The notes beneath the pieces were generated by a model. The model saw nothing but the letters and a program-made list of their open reading frames with translations. It was not told the origin of the DNA and ran no database searches. This document shows, piece after piece, positions 46,863-55,914 of a stretch of 64,000 bases of DNA. The stretch is taken from positions 992,001 through 1,056,000 of the forward strand of contig LR782234.1 in the NCBI GenBank assembly GCA_902825215.1. Direction: 5' to 3'. This DNA comes from Pseudomonas fluorescens (lineage in GTDB: Bacteria > Pseudomonadota > Gammaproteobacteria > Pseudomonadales > Pseudomonadaceae). Positions within the stretch are counted from its first letter, which is position 1; every line of letters starts with the position of its first letter. A program made the position numbers and the translations under genes.

Positions 46863-47648
46863 TCAAGCGTGCTTTTCATACCCCATCCGCCAACTCACGG
46901 CCCGTGTCGCCGCCAGCAATCGCTGCGCCGCCGGGCCGTTTTCGTCGGCGTGGAACAGCGAAGTCGGGCCGACAATGGTCAGCACCGCGGCGATCTGTCC
47001 GACGGCGTTGAACACCGGTGCCGAAAGCGCATCCACCCCTGGCATCAGCAAACCGTGCACATGATGCAGGCCGCGTTCGCGGATTTGTTCGCACAGCCTC
47101 GTATACACCTTTTCGTCCTTGAGCGGATGCTCAGCCGCGGCGACTTCCATTTCACGCAAGTCATCGGTTTCCCGGTGCGGCAGGTAGGCGCTGAACACCA
47201 GTCCGGTCGAGGAACTCAGCAGTGGCAGCACCGAGCCCAGTTGCGTGACCACCGTTACCGCGCGCACCGCCGGTTCGATGTGCACCACGGTTGCGCCCTG
47301 GTTGCCCCATACCGCCAGAAAACAGGTTTCGTTGAGTTCGTCGCGTAGCTCGGCGAGCGGCAGGGCGGCGACTTTCAGCACGTCCATGCTGTTGAGGGCG
47401 GCGAGGCCGACGCGCAGCGCTTCCCGGCCCAGACCGTAGTGGTTGGTCGCAGCGTTCTGCTCGGCAAAACCCGAGGCGATCAACGCTTGCAGATAGCGAT
47501 GCACCTTGCTCGCCGGCATTTGCACGTGCTCGGCCAGGCGCGACAACGAAGTCGATGGCGACAACTCCGCCAGCGCCTTGAGGATGTCGGTGCCGACCTC
47601 GGCGGAGCGGACTTTCTGTTTGCCGTTGCTGTCGCTGGTTTTTTCCAT
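46863..47648 (-). CDS. hmgR: IclR-family repressor HmgR
   Basis: 261 residues: winged helix (about 14-75, LSRLAEHVQMPASKVHRYLQ) and IclR effector domain (about 95-255). In P. putida HmgR represses hmgA-fahA-maiA and is released by homogentisate. Here it is divergent from that operon with a 17-bp palindrome between them. I start at MEKTSDSNG (47648). The AT-rich large protein gene ends 47 bases away in convergent orientation. Confidence 0.9.
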   Translation of the reverse strand: MEKTSDSNGKQKVRSAEVGTDILKALAELSPSTSLSRLAEHVQMPASKVHRYLQALIASGFAEQNAATNHYGLGREALRVGLAALNSMDVLKVAALPLAELRDELNETCFLAVWGNQGATVVHIEPAVRAVTVVTQLGSVLPLLSSSTGLVFSAYLPHRETDDLREMEVAAAEHPLKDEKVYTRLCEQIRERGLHHVHGLLMPGVDALSAPVFNAVGQIAAVLTIVGPTSLFHADENGPAAQRLLAATRAVSWRMGYEKHA

Positions 47649-47708
47649 GGGGCTGGCGGTTCCGGTTCGAATGGGCGTCTTTATAGCTTGACGCTGGATA
47701 GCGAGCAA

Positions 47709-47725
47709 ATTACGTTATGCGTAAT
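47709..47725. promoter_or_regulatory. Probable HmgR operator
   Basis: ATTACGTTATGCGTAAT, 17 bp, perfect 6-bp arms, centred between hmgR and hmgA. A second half-site ATTACG follows at 47729-47734. A 17-bp palindrome is the reported HmgR target type in P. putida. Confidence 0.75.
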
Positions 47726-47811
47726 CAGATTACGATAATAACAACCCCGGCGTGCCGAGACCTCTGAGCCAGAGCGATGGGCCACAGCCGACTCCCTGTT
47801 CAGGAGGCTCC

Positions 47812-49116
47812 ATGAACTCCGATTCAACCGCTCAGGCTTTGGCGTATCAGTCCGGGTTCGGCAACGAATTCAGCTCTGAAGCGTTGCCCGGCGCGCTGCC
47901 CGTTGGCCAGAACTCCCCGCAAAAAGCCCCTTACGGTCTCTACACCGAATTGTTTTCCGGTACTGCGTTCACCATGGCCCGTAGCGAAGCGCGGCGGACC
48001 TGGATGTACCGGATCCAGCCGTCAGCCAATCACCCGGCCTTCGTCAAACTCGAGCGGCAGATCGCTGGCGGTCCGTTGGGCGAAGTGACACCTAATCGCC
48101 TGCGCTGGAACCCGCTGGATATCCCCGCCGAACCGACCGATTTCATCGACGGGCTGGTGAGCATGGCCGCCAATGCCAGCGCGGATAAACCGTCAGGGAT
48201 CAGCATTTACAATTACCTCGCCAACCGTTCGATGGAGCGCGTGTTCTTCAATGCTGACGGTGAATGGTTGCTGGTGCCACAGCTTGGCCGTCTGCGCATC
48301 GCCACCGAACTGGGCGTGCTGGAAGTCGCGCCGTTAGAGATCGCCGTGCTGCCGCGCGGTCTGAAATTTCGCGTCGAACTGCTCGACGCGCACGCACGTG
48401 GCTATATCGCTGAAAACCACGGTGCGCCGCTGCGCCTGCCGGACCTGGGGCCGATCGGCAGCAATGGCCTGGCCAATCCGCGGGATTTTCTCAGCCCGGT
48501 CGCCGCTTACGAGAACCTCCAGCAACCGACCACGCTGGTGCAGAAATTCCTTGGCCAGTTGTGGGCCACTGAACTCAATCATTCGCCGCTCAATGTGGTC
48601 GCCTGGCACGGCAACAACGTGCCGTACAAATACGATCTGCGCCGCTTCAACACGATCGGCACGGTCAGCTTCGATCACCCGGATCCGTCGATCTTCACCG
48701 TGCTGACCTCGCCAACGAGCGTGCACGGCTTGGCCAATCTCGACTTCGTGATTTTCCCGCCGCGCTGGATGGTCGCTGAAAACACCTTCCGTCCGCCGTG
48801 GTTCCACCGCAATCTGATGAACGAATTCATGGGCCTGATCCAGGGTGAATACGACGCCAAGGCCGAAGGCTTCGTGCCGGGTGGCGCATCACTGCACAGT
48901 TGCATGAGCGCTCACGGTCCGGATGGCGAAACCTGCACCAAGGCGATCAACGCTGAACTCAAACCGGCGAAAATCGACAACACCATGGCCTTCATGTTCG
49001 AGACCAGCCAGGTGCTGCGCCCAAGCCGCTTCGCCCTCGACTGCCCGCAATTGCAATCTTCTTACGACGCCTGCTGGGCCACGCTGCCCGCCACGTTCGA
49101 CCCGACCCGGAGATAA
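47812..49116 (+). CDS. hmgA: Homogentisate 1,2-dioxygenase HmgA
   Basis: Fe(II) enzyme that opens the ring of homogentisate to maleylacetoacetate in tyrosine and phenylalanine breakdown. 434 residues, normal. N-terminal [19 protein letters not shown], metal region HPDPSIF..PPRWM.. [18 protein letters not shown], and [16 protein letters not shown]. Strong ribosome site AGGAGG before MNSDSTAQ. First gene of hmgA-fahA-maiA. Loss of this gene gives brown pigment in pseudomonads. Confidence 0.98.
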   Translation: MNSDSTAQALAYQSGFGNEFSSEALPGALPVGQNSPQKAPYGLYTELFSGTAFTMARSEARRTWMYRIQPSANHPAFVKLERQIAGGPLGEVTPNRLRWNPLDIPAEPTDFIDGLVSMAANASADKPSGISIYNYLANRSMERVFFNADGEWLLVPQLGRLRIATELGVLEVAPLEIAVLPRGLKFRVELLDAHARGYIAENHGAPLRLPDLGPIGSNGLANPRDFLSPVAAYENLQQPTTLVQKFLGQLWATELNHSPLNVVAWHGNNVPYKYDLRRFNTIGTVSFDHPDPSIFTVLTSPTSVHGLANLDFVIFPPRWMVAENTFRPPWFHRNLMNEFMGLIQGEYDAKAEGFVPGGASLHSCMSAHGPDGETCTKAINAELKPAKIDNTMAFMFETSQVLRPSRFALDCPQLQSSYDACWATLPATFDPTRR

Positions 49117-49119
49117 CCC

Positions 49120-50424
49120 ATGACGCAGAATTCCATCACCCGCAGTTGGGTCGCCTCGGCCAACGGCCACGCTGATTTCCCGTTGCAGAACCTGCCCCTC
49201 GGCGTGTTCAGCAGCAACGCTTCGGCGCCACGCGCAGGCGTTGCGATTGGCGAGCACATCTTCGATCTGCAAGTGGCGCTGGAAGCCGGGCTGTTCGACG
49301 GTGCGGCGCGCAGCGCTGTCGAAGCCATGCACGGCGGCCAGTTGAATGCGTTCTTCGAACTCGGCAGTGAGGCGCGGATTGCCTTGCGCACGCGTTTGCT
49401 GGAACTGTTCAGCGAAGGCAGTACCGAACGCGGCAGCATCGAAGCTCAGGGCGCAAAACTATTGCCACTGGCTGCCGATTGCCAGATGCACCTGCCGGCA
49501 CGCATCAGCGACTACACCGACTTCTACGTCGGCATCGAGCACGCACAGAACGTCGGCAAACTGTTCCGTCCCGACAACCCGTTGCTGCCGAACTACAAGC
49601 ACGTACCGATCGGTTATCACGGTCGCGCCTCGACCGTACGCGTGTCCGGCACTGACGTGCGCCGGCCGAAGGGCCAGACCCTGCCGGCTGGTCAAACTGA
49701 ACCGGTGTTCGGCCCTTGCGCGCGTCTGGACTACGAACTGGAACTGGGCATCTGGATCGGCCCGGGCAACGAGATGGGCGACTCGATCGCCATCGGCGAT
49801 GCCGCGCAGCATATTGCCGGTTTCTGCCTGCTCAACGACTGGTCGGCGCGCGATATCCAGGCTTGGGAATACCAGCCGCTGGGGCCGTTTCTGTCGAAGA
49901 GTTTCATCACCAGCGTGTCGCCCTGGGTGGTGACGGCCGAAGCGCTGGCGCCGTTCCGCACCGCGCAGCCAGCGCGTCCGCAAGGCGATCCGCAACCACT
50001 GCCGTATCTGTTCGACAAACGCGATCAGGACGGCGGCGCCTTCGACATCGAACTGGAAGTGCTGCTGCTCACCGAAGCCATGCGCGAGCAGAACCTGCCG
50101 GCCCATCGCCTGACCCTCAGCAATACGCGCTACATGTACTGGACCGTTGCGCAGATGGTCGCGCACCACAGCGTCAATGGTTGCCAGTTGCAGGCCGGCG
50201 ATCTGTTCGGCTCGGGCACCTTGTCCGGCCCGCAAAGCGGTCAGTTCGGCAGCCTGCTGGAAATCACCGAGGGCGGCAAAAAACCGATCGAACTGGCGTC
50301 TGGCGAGGTGCGCAAGTTCCTAGAGGATGGTGACGAAATCATCTTGCGCGCGCGCTGCGCCCGCGACGGTTTTGCCTCGATCGGCTTTGGCGAGTGCCGC
50401 GGCAAGGTGCTGGCGGCGCGCTGA
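49120..50424 (+). CDS. fahA: Fumarylacetoacetase FahA
   Basis: Hydrolyses fumarylacetoacetate to fumarate and acetoacetate, the last step of the homogentisate route. 434 residues; N-terminal SH3-like part and C-terminal FAH domain with metal and catalytic stretch DYTDFYVGIEHAQNVGKLF (Asp, Glu, His), YHGRAST and NDWSARDIQAWEY. Starts three bases after hmgA. Confidence 0.97.
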   Translation: MTQNSITRSWVASANGHADFPLQNLPLGVFSSNASAPRAGVAIGEHIFDLQVALEAGLFDGAARSAVEAMHGGQLNAFFELGSEARIALRTRLLELFSEGSTERGSIEAQGAKLLPLAADCQMHLPARISDYTDFYVGIEHAQNVGKLFRPDNPLLPNYKHVPIGYHGRASTVRVSGTDVRRPKGQTLPAGQTEPVFGPCARLDYELELGIWIGPGNEMGDSIAIGDAAQHIAGFCLLNDWSARDIQAWEYQPLGPFLSKSFITSVSPWVVTAEALAPFRTAQPARPQGDPQPLPYLFDKRDQDGGAFDIELEVLLLTEAMREQNLPAHRLTLSNTRYMYWTVAQMVAHHSVNGCQLQAGDLFGSGTLSGPQSGQFGSLLEITEGGKKPIELASGEVRKFLEDGDEIILRARCARDGFASIGFGECRGKVLAAR

Positions 50425-50436
50425 CAGGAGCGGCTC

Positions 50437-51072
50437 ATGGATCTCTATACCTATTATCGTTCGACGTCGTCGTATCGGGTGCGCATCGCGCTGGCGCTCA
50501 AGGGCCTGGAATATCAGGCGCTGCCGGTCAATCTGATCGCGCCAGCAGGTGGCGAGCATCGCCAAGCGGCGTATCTGGCGCTCAATCCGCAGGGCCGGGT
50601 GCCGGCCTTGCGCACCGATGACGGCGCCTTGCTGATTCAGTCGCCGGCAATCATCGAGTACCTCGAAGAACGTTATCCACAGGTGCCGTTGCTGCCGGAA
50701 GATCTCATTGCCCGTGCGCAAGTGCGTGGCGTGGCGGCGGTGATCGGCTGCGATGTGCATCCGCTGCACAATGTCAGCGTGCTCAATCGCCTGCGCCAGG
50801 CGGGGCAGGACGAGCCGCAGGTGGTCGAGTGGATCAGCCACTGGATCAGCCAGGGCCTGGCAACGGTGGAGCAGTTGATCGGTGACGTTGGCTTCTGTTT
50901 CGGTGAGTGGCCGTGTGTGGCAGATGTCTATCTGATCCCGCAGTTGTATGCGGCTGAGCGCTTCAATGTGAGCCTTGAGGCTTATCCGAAAATCCGTCGT
51001 GTTGCGGCACTGGCGGCGGAACATCCGGCATTCATCAAGGCGCATCCGGCCAACCAGCCCGACACCCCGTAG
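50437..51072 (+). CDS. maiA: Maleylacetoacetate isomerase MaiA
   Basis: Glutathione-dependent zeta-class GST that converts maleylacetoacetate to fumarylacetoacetate. 211 residues with the active-site SSYRVRIALALKG near residues 9-22 (SSS/Cys motif, here STSSYRV), and PAIIEYLEERYP in the thioredoxin-like domain. 12 bases after fahA, with AGGAG before the ATG. Third gene of the operon. Confidence 0.95.
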   Translation: MDLYTYYRSTSSYRVRIALALKGLEYQALPVNLIAPAGGEHRQAAYLALNPQGRVPALRTDDGALLIQSPAIIEYLEERYPQVPLLPEDLIARAQVRGVAAVIGCDVHPLHNVSVLNRLRQAGQDEPQVVEWISHWISQGLATVEQLIGDVGFCFGEWPCVADVYLIPQLYAAERFNVSLEAYPKIRRVAALAAEHPAFIKAHPANQPDTP

Positions 51073-51080
51073 GGTGTCCT

Positions 51081-51094
51081 TGTGGGAGCGAGCC
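51081..51094. repeat. Solo REP fragment
   Basis: TGTGGGAGCGAGCC without its partner, 8 bases after maiA. Confidence 0.6.
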
Positions 51095-51141
51095 AGTGCT
51101 GAACCGTCAAAAAATCATAAAAACAAGACAGGTACCTTGCG

Positions 51142-52512
51142 ATGCACAACCAGATTGCCAGCTTTCGCGCGGCACTCGACGCCCGCCCTGTGTCCCGATA
51201 CCAATGGTTGCTCTTGATCCTGCTGGCGCTGCTGCTGGTCACCGATGGCTATGACGCCCAGGTGCTCGGTTATGTGGTGCCGGCATTGGCGCAGGATTGG
51301 GGGCTGGAGAAGTCGGCGTTCGGGCCTGTTTTCAGCGCCAACCTGCTGGGCCTGACGCTTGGCTCTCTGGTGGTGACGCCGCTGGCTGATCGCTTCGGCG
51401 TGCGGCGCATTCTGCTTGCCTGCGTACTGATCTACGCGACCTTGACGGTGCTGATGGTGTTCGCCGACTCGTTGAATAGTTTGATGATCGCGCGTTTTAT
51501 CTGCGGCATCGGCATGGGTGGGGCGATGCCCAGTGCCATGGCGCTGATGTCGGAATATTCGCCACCACGCTTGCGCACCTTGATGGTGACGCTGGCGGCC
51601 TGTGGTTTTTCCTTCGGCGGGGCGGCCGGTGGATTTGTCGCCGCCGGGTTCATCGACCGGTTCGGCTGGCAAGCGGTGTTCCTCGCCGGCGGCGTTACGC
51701 CGTTGCTGCTGTTTCCGTTCCTGTGGTGGATGCTGCCGGAGTCACTGCCGCGACTGCTGCGTGACGCGCCCCCTTATGCGCGTTTGCGAAAAGTCAGCGC
51801 GCGGATGCTGCCGGACTGGCAACCGCCCGTGGCCAGCGTCGAGCAGAACGAGCGCGAACAGGGCAGCAAACTGACCGTCGTCGAATTGTTTCGCAATGGC
51901 TACGCGCGGCCGACCGTGCTGATCTGGGCAACGTTTTTCGTCAGCCTGATTCTGTTGTATTTCATGATCAGCTGGCTGCCTTCGCTGCTGCTGGAAAGCG
52001 GCCTGAAACTCAACGAAGCCAATCTGGTGACCTCGATGTTCCTGTTCGCCGGCACGCTTGGCGCGATCTGCATGGCCTGGTTCGCTGACCGCTTGAAGCA
52101 CAAGGTGCGTCTGTTGTCCGGCGTGCTCGCCGGCGCAGCGCTGTGCACGATTCTGCTCGGACTCAATCACGATAACCCGCGCTATCTGGTGGCCTGCGTG
52201 TTCGCGGCCGGGTTCTGCATCATCGGCGGGCAACTGACGCTGAATGCCTTTGCCAGCAACTTCTACCCCGCGCACGTGCGCGCCACCGGCACCGGCTGGG
52301 CCTTGGGCGTGGGGCGTTTTGGTTCGATCCTCGGGCCGTTGCTCGGCAGCCTGCTGCTGGCGATGCACATACCGGTGGCGCAGATTTTCTTTTTCTGCGC
52401 GATTCCAGCGGTCATTGCAGCGCTATTGATCATCCAGGTTCGCGCGCCTTTCGAAACCAAGCAAAGTCCTGCAGGATCCAGCCTGCTGGTGAAGAGCGAT
52501 AATGCGGTTTGA
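51142..52512 (+). CDS. MFS aromatic-acid:proton symporter (PcaK/MhbT-like)
   Basis: 456 residues with twelve predicted transmembrane helices. The first helix ends in DGYDAQVLGYVVPALAQDW, the D(G/Y)D motif of aromatic acid:H+ symporters (AAHS family), followed by the loop GSLVVTPLADRFGVRRIL. Because it follows hmgA-fahA-maiA by 70 bases, the substrate may be homogentisate, or a hydroxyphenyl acid feeding that route. That is inference from position. Confidence 0.87.
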   Translation: MHNQIASFRAALDARPVSRYQWLLLILLALLLVTDGYDAQVLGYVVPALAQDWGLEKSAFGPVFSANLLGLTLGSLVVTPLADRFGVRRILLACVLIYATLTVLMVFADSLNSLMIARFICGIGMGGAMPSAMALMSEYSPPRLRTLMVTLAACGFSFGGAAGGFVAAGFIDRFGWQAVFLAGGVTPLLLFPFLWWMLPESLPRLLRDAPPYARLRKVSARMLPDWQPPVASVEQNEREQGSKLTVVELFRNGYARPTVLIWATFFVSLILLYFMISWLPSLLLESGLKLNEANLVTSMFLFAGTLGAICMAWFADRLKHKVRLLSGVLAGAALCTILLGLNHDNPRYLVACVFAAGFCIIGGQLTLNAFASNFYPAHVRATGTGWALGVGRFGSILGPLLGSLLLAMHIPVAQIFFFCAIPAVIAALLIIQVRAPFETKQSPAGSSLLVKSDNAV

Positions 52513-52598
52513 CTGAGGCGCCCGCACGGCTAGCACCCACATAAAATCGCGCATACCCGAAGGCCGAATGGCAGCTCGCCTGCCCTTCAAATCAAAAG

Positions 52599-52747
52599 CC
52601 CCTCACCCTAGCCCTCTCCCGGAGGGAGAGGGGACTGATCGCGGTGGATGCGAGAGCTACGCCGACTCGAAATACCGGGTCGTACGCAAACTTCGAAGCC
52701 ACGCTAAATCGGCTCCCTCTCCCTCGGGAGAGGGCTGGGGTGAGGGG
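52599..52747. repeat. 177-bp-type inverted-repeat element, copy 2 (shortened core)
   Basis: 149 bp. Ends CCTCACCCTAGCCCTCTCCC and GGGAGAGGGCTGGGGTGAGG are the same as in copy 1, same orientation; the core is shorter and more divergent. Confidence 0.82.
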
Positions 52748-52805
52748 CAGCCACACCACAAATCCAAAGCCAACCACCCGCTTCTAACCACTCAACAATG
52801 AGCGT

Positions 52806-53110
52806 TAGCTCGCGTGCTTTTGATCTTGATCTTGCCTAACCAGCGACATCGGAAGGCTGAGTGGAGGGAACGATCCGGGCGTGGGAGCGCAGCGACCGTA
52901 CGACGAAGTCGTACACAGCGGAAGGAGGTGCAGCGAAGCAAACCGTAGCCGCTGCGCCCGGATCGATCCCGGAGCGAAGGAACCCGAGCTTGCGAGGGCC
53001 GTAAGTAGGAGCAAAGCCTTTTGGTTCCTTTTTGGCGTCTGAAAAAGGGACTCGCCGTAAGGGCGAAACCGTCAGCCGCAGCACCCGCAGCAACGGATAT
53101 GTACCCAAAT
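52806..53110. other. About 300-bp structured noncoding element
   Basis: Contains a long stem: GATCCGGGCG (52872-52881) pairs perfectly with CGCCCGGATC (52955-52964), enclosing the hairpin GTACGAC-GAA-GTCGTAC (52898-52914). Three overlapping minus-strand frames exist but none has protein character. I recall similar sequence (the AAAAAGGAACCAAAAGGC stretch on the minus strand) as a recurring intergenic element of pseudomonads. Role unknown. Confidence 0.55.
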
Positions 53111-53130
53111 CTCAGCGCCTGAAAGCAAGC

Positions 53131-53155
53131 CATCGCGAGCAGGCTCACTCCTACA
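53131..53155. repeat. Single REP copy
   Basis: ATCGCGAGCAGGCTCACTCC and TACA, the same type as the pair at 14703-14793, unpaired here. Confidence 0.75.
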
Positions 53156-53166
53156 AAAACGACGGT

Positions 53167-53970
53167 TCAGTGAACCACAGAGTTAGGCGGCAAATGCCCG
53201 AGACGTTCAGTCAGGCGCAGGCGCTGGATCGGATCATCGCTAAGCAACAGAGCATGCTCCAGATCAAAGCGCTCGGCATTCGGACAATCGAGCCGCTGAT
53301 ACAAACTGGCGCGAGCCAGATAATCGGCGGCCGAAGCATTGCCCAGCTCCAGCACCCGTTCGGCGTCAACCAGCGCAGCAATAAAGTCATCGTGGCTCAA
53401 GTGCAACTGACGCAGATTGCGCGACAGGCGCTGCAACATTTGCTGCGGGCTGGCGGTCAGCAAATGCTCGGCACTGAGCTTCATGTTCGGCCCGTATTGG
53501 CGCTGCAGCAACTCACGGCAATCGTTGGGATACAGACGTCGCCCCCCGCACGGATCAAGCAAATGATCGGCGCCCGGCACGCGCAGCAGGAAGTGTCCGG
53601 GGAAGTTGACCCCGACCAGCGGAATCTCCAGACCCCGCGCCAACTCCAGCGCAATCAGCGCCAGCGCCAACGGTTGCCCGCGACGGTTGTGCAAGACTTC
53701 AGGCAGCAACGCCGCCTGCGGGCGCAGCGGCAGAAAATCGTCCTTGGCAAAGCCCAGATCATTCATCCGCCGCAACAGCGGTTGCGCCAGTTCGCTGACC
53801 GGCAACATCGGCAAGCCATAGCTGACCCGTTGCTGCAGATCGTTGAATTCCTGCAACAACGCTCCGGGATCCACGGCTTTTTCGTGCTCGGCCGCGATCC
53901 ACAACGCCGCTTCCAGCAGTGCGGGCGGTGAGCGGTGCAGGCAGTCAAAAAAGCGCTGACGCGGGTTCAT
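53167..53970 (-). CDS. SirB1-family transglutaminase-like protein
   Basis: 267 residues, SirB1/transglutaminase-like fold with TPR-type C-terminal part. Conserved pieces: NDLGFAKDDF and GVNFPGHFLLRVPGADHLLDPCGGR (the His and Asp candidates of a Cys-His-Asp site; the Cys is not obvious, LPEVLHNRRGQPLALA replaces the usual start). Function is not known; in enterobacteria it lies near kdsA/prmC. Start MNPRQRFFDC. Divergent from the dehydrogenase. Confidence 0.83.
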   Translation of the reverse strand: MNPRQRFFDCLHRSPPALLEAALWIAAEHEKAVDPGALLQEFNDLQQRVSYGLPMLPVSELAQPLLRRMNDLGFAKDDFLPLRPQAALLPEVLHNRRGQPLALALIALELARGLEIPLVGVNFPGHFLLRVPGADHLLDPCGGRRLYPNDCRELLQRQYGPNMKLSAEHLLTASPQQMLQRLSRNLRQLHLSHDDFIAALVDAERVLELGNASAADYLARASLYQRLDCPNAERFDLEHALLLSDDPIQRLRLTERLGHLPPNSVVH

Positions 53971-54156
53971 CGAAATCTCCAGGCATTGCCTCGTTTTTAG
54001 CCCGGTCTGCAGCATTCGTCCAGTGGCCCGTATGGCAGCTACCGGGTTATGCCGCAAAGCGCTTGTCGGCGCGGGCGCTTATTCCGGTGCGCTCCAGCAA
54101 TTTTCATGGGCAAGCCTATACTGGCGTTCTACAAGAAGTGATTCGGGAGCCTGTCG

Positions 54157-55176
54157 ATGTTCGCTCTCATGCAAAGCACTCGCCTGGAATCGCTGCACCT
54201 TAGCGTCGACCCGGTTACCGGGTTGAAGGCGGTCATTGCCATTCATAACAGTCGCCTCGGGCCTGCCCTGGGCGGGTGTCGTTACCTTGCCTATCCCGAT
54301 GACGAATCCGCCATCGAGGATGCCATTCGTCTTGCCCAGGGCATGAGTTACAAAGCCGCGCTGGCCGGGCTTGGGCAGGGCGGTGGGGTGGCGGTGATCG
54401 TGCGGCCGGCCCATGTCGAAAATCGCGGGGCACTGTTCGAGGCCTTCGGTCGTTGCATTGATCAGCTCGACGGCCGCTACATTACCGCCATCGACAGCGG
54501 CACTTCGGTGGCGGATATGGATTGCATCGCCCAGCAGACCCGCCATGTCACCAGCACCACCTCGGCCGGCGACCCGGCGCCGCATGCGGCAATGGGCGTG
54601 TTCGCCGGGATTCGAGCCACGGCCATGGCACGCCTGGGCAGCGACAACCTCGAAGGCTTGCGCATTGCCATTCAGGGGCTGGGCAATGTCGGTTTTGCCC
54701 TGGCCGAGCAACTGCATGCGGTCGGCGCCGAACTGCTGGTCAGCGATATCGACCACGGCAAGGTGCAACTGGCGATGGAGCAACTCAACGCCCATCCGAT
54801 TGCCAACGACGCCTTGCTCAGCACACCGTGCGACATCCTCGCGCCGTGCGGTCTGGGCGGCGTATTGAACAGCCACACGGTCAGCCAGTTGCGCTGCGCG
54901 GCGGTGGCCGGCTCGGCGAACAATCAGCTGACGCACCTGGACATGGCCGATCAACTGGAACGGCGCGGCATTCTTTATGCGCCGGATTACGTGATCAACG
55001 CCGGCGGCCTGATCTACGTTTCGCTGAAGCATCGCGGCGAAGAATTGCCGACCATCACCGCACATCTGTCGAAAATCAGCTCACGCTTGACCGAGGTTTT
55101 TGCCCACGCTCAGGCGGAAAAACGCTCGCCGGCGCGAGTGGCCGATGAACTGGCAGAGAAAGTTTTGTATCGCTGA
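54157..55176 (+). CDS. Leucine/valine dehydrogenase homologue lacking the second active-site lysine
   Basis: 339 residues of the Glu/Leu/Phe/Val dehydrogenase family, which deaminates branched-chain amino acids with NAD. GPALGGCR (35-42), first active-site Lys K66 in MSYKAAL, and the NAD loop GLGNVG are intact. The second lysine of GGGK, catalytic in characterised enzymes (K80 of Bacillus LeuDH), is V78 here (GGGVAVI, codon GTG at 54388). The Asp in the DSGTSVADMD segment is kept. Enzyme may be inactive or altered. GGGAG upstream supports the ATG. Confidence 0.88.
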   Translation: MFALMQSTRLESLHLSVDPVTGLKAVIAIHNSRLGPALGGCRYLAYPDDESAIEDAIRLAQGMSYKAALAGLGQGGGVAVIVRPAHVENRGALFEAFGRCIDQLDGRYITAIDSGTSVADMDCIAQQTRHVTSTTSAGDPAPHAAMGVFAGIRATAMARLGSDNLEGLRIAIQGLGNVGFALAEQLHAVGAELLVSDIDHGKVQLAMEQLNAHPIANDALLSTPCDILAPCGLGGVLNSHTVSQLRCAAVAGSANNQLTHLDMADQLERRGILYAPDYVINAGGLIYVSLKHRGEELPTITAHLSKISSRLTEVFAHAQAEKRSPARVADELAEKVLYR

Positions 55177-55193
55177 GTTTCACAGGCATTAAA

Positions 55194-55222
55194 AAGGCCC
55201 CGAGTCCTGCGACTCGGGGCCT
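55194..55222. terminator. Convergent terminator
   Basis: AGGCCCCGAGTC CTGC GACTCGGGGCCT. Minus-strand T-run serves yebG; it lies between the two convergent stops and may also serve the dehydrogenase gene. Confidence 0.85.
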
Positions 55223-55240
55223 GTTCAATTCAGGCGTTTA

Positions 55241-55585
55241 TCACTTCGCAGCCTTCGCTGCTTTGGCCGGTTTTACCGGCGCTTCAGACGCTTGCACGTC
55301 CTCGGCAGGCTCGCTGGCCTCGACCGTTTCGGCCGGTGCGTTGATCAGTTCAGCCAGCGCGTCTGGCTGGCTCTTGAATGCCCGGGCGAACACATCGCGA
55401 TTCTTCGCCATGTAGATCCCGGCTTCTTCCACTTGCTGTTCACTCAGAGACGGAACGGCTTTTTGCAGAACATCGGCCAGATATTCGGCCAGTTCGAGCA
55501 TTTTGTCATGACGGTCAGCTTCGGCTTTATCCATGAACAAGCGCTCCAGATCTCGGCTGCTGCGGTATACCACTTCGACGGCCAT
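55241..55585 (-). CDS. yebG: YebG-family SOS-regulated protein
   Basis: 114 residues. N-terminal MAVEVVYRSSRDLERLFMDK and AEADRHDKMLELAEYLADVL as in E. coli YebG, a DNA-damage-inducible protein of unknown function. The C-terminal tail (about 80-114) is rich in Ala, Glu, Pro and Lys, longer than in E. coli. A LexA box lies 44 bases upstream of the ATG, and GAGGTGG is the ribosome site. Confidence 0.9.
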   Translation of the reverse strand: MAVEVVYRSSRDLERLFMDKAEADRHDKMLELAEYLADVLQKAVPSLSEQQVEEAGIYMAKNRDVFARAFKSQPDALAELINAPAETVEASEPAEDVQASEAPVKPAKAAKAAK

Positions 55586-55628
55586 TCACCACCTCACATG
55601 CCTTCACGTTAAGTTGTCTTGTCGACTA

Positions 55629-55644
55629 CTGTATCCATATACAG
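55629..55644. promoter_or_regulatory. lexA box: LexA (SOS) box of yebG
   Basis: CTGTATCCATATACAG fits CTG-N10-CAG exactly with the AT-rich centre of the gamma-proteobacterial SOS box. Confidence 0.92.
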
Positions 55645-55914
55645 CGAAAAGGATAAGCGAATCCCTGCGCCATGGGTAGTGGCTTTTCAATGTAGACCGG
55701 ATTTTCGCTTTGTCAGTGAGTCAGGTATCGGCTGCCTATGCGAGCAGCCTCGCTCCCACACAGGCAGCGACCGTGCGACGAAACGCCACGGGGCGGGGTT
55801 GGCGGCGGTTCGCCATGATGGCGTGGCCTCGTTTCTGCATGAAAACGGGCGCATGCCGCAAACCGTAACGTCCAACACGCATCATCCGCTCGAATCGGGC
55901 TAAGGAACATCATC
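55645..55914. other. 270 bp upstream of psiE, no gene seen
   Basis: Contains a degenerate REP (GAGCAGCCTCGCTCCCACAC near 55742). No gene fits. psiE's ribosome site AAGGA is at the right end; no Pho box I would defend is seen. Confidence 0.5.

Noticed and set aside
52836..53108. 90-codon minus-strand frame in the structured element
   Set aside because: Lies in a repeat-like, hairpin-rich element with three overlapping frames; likely a false gene.
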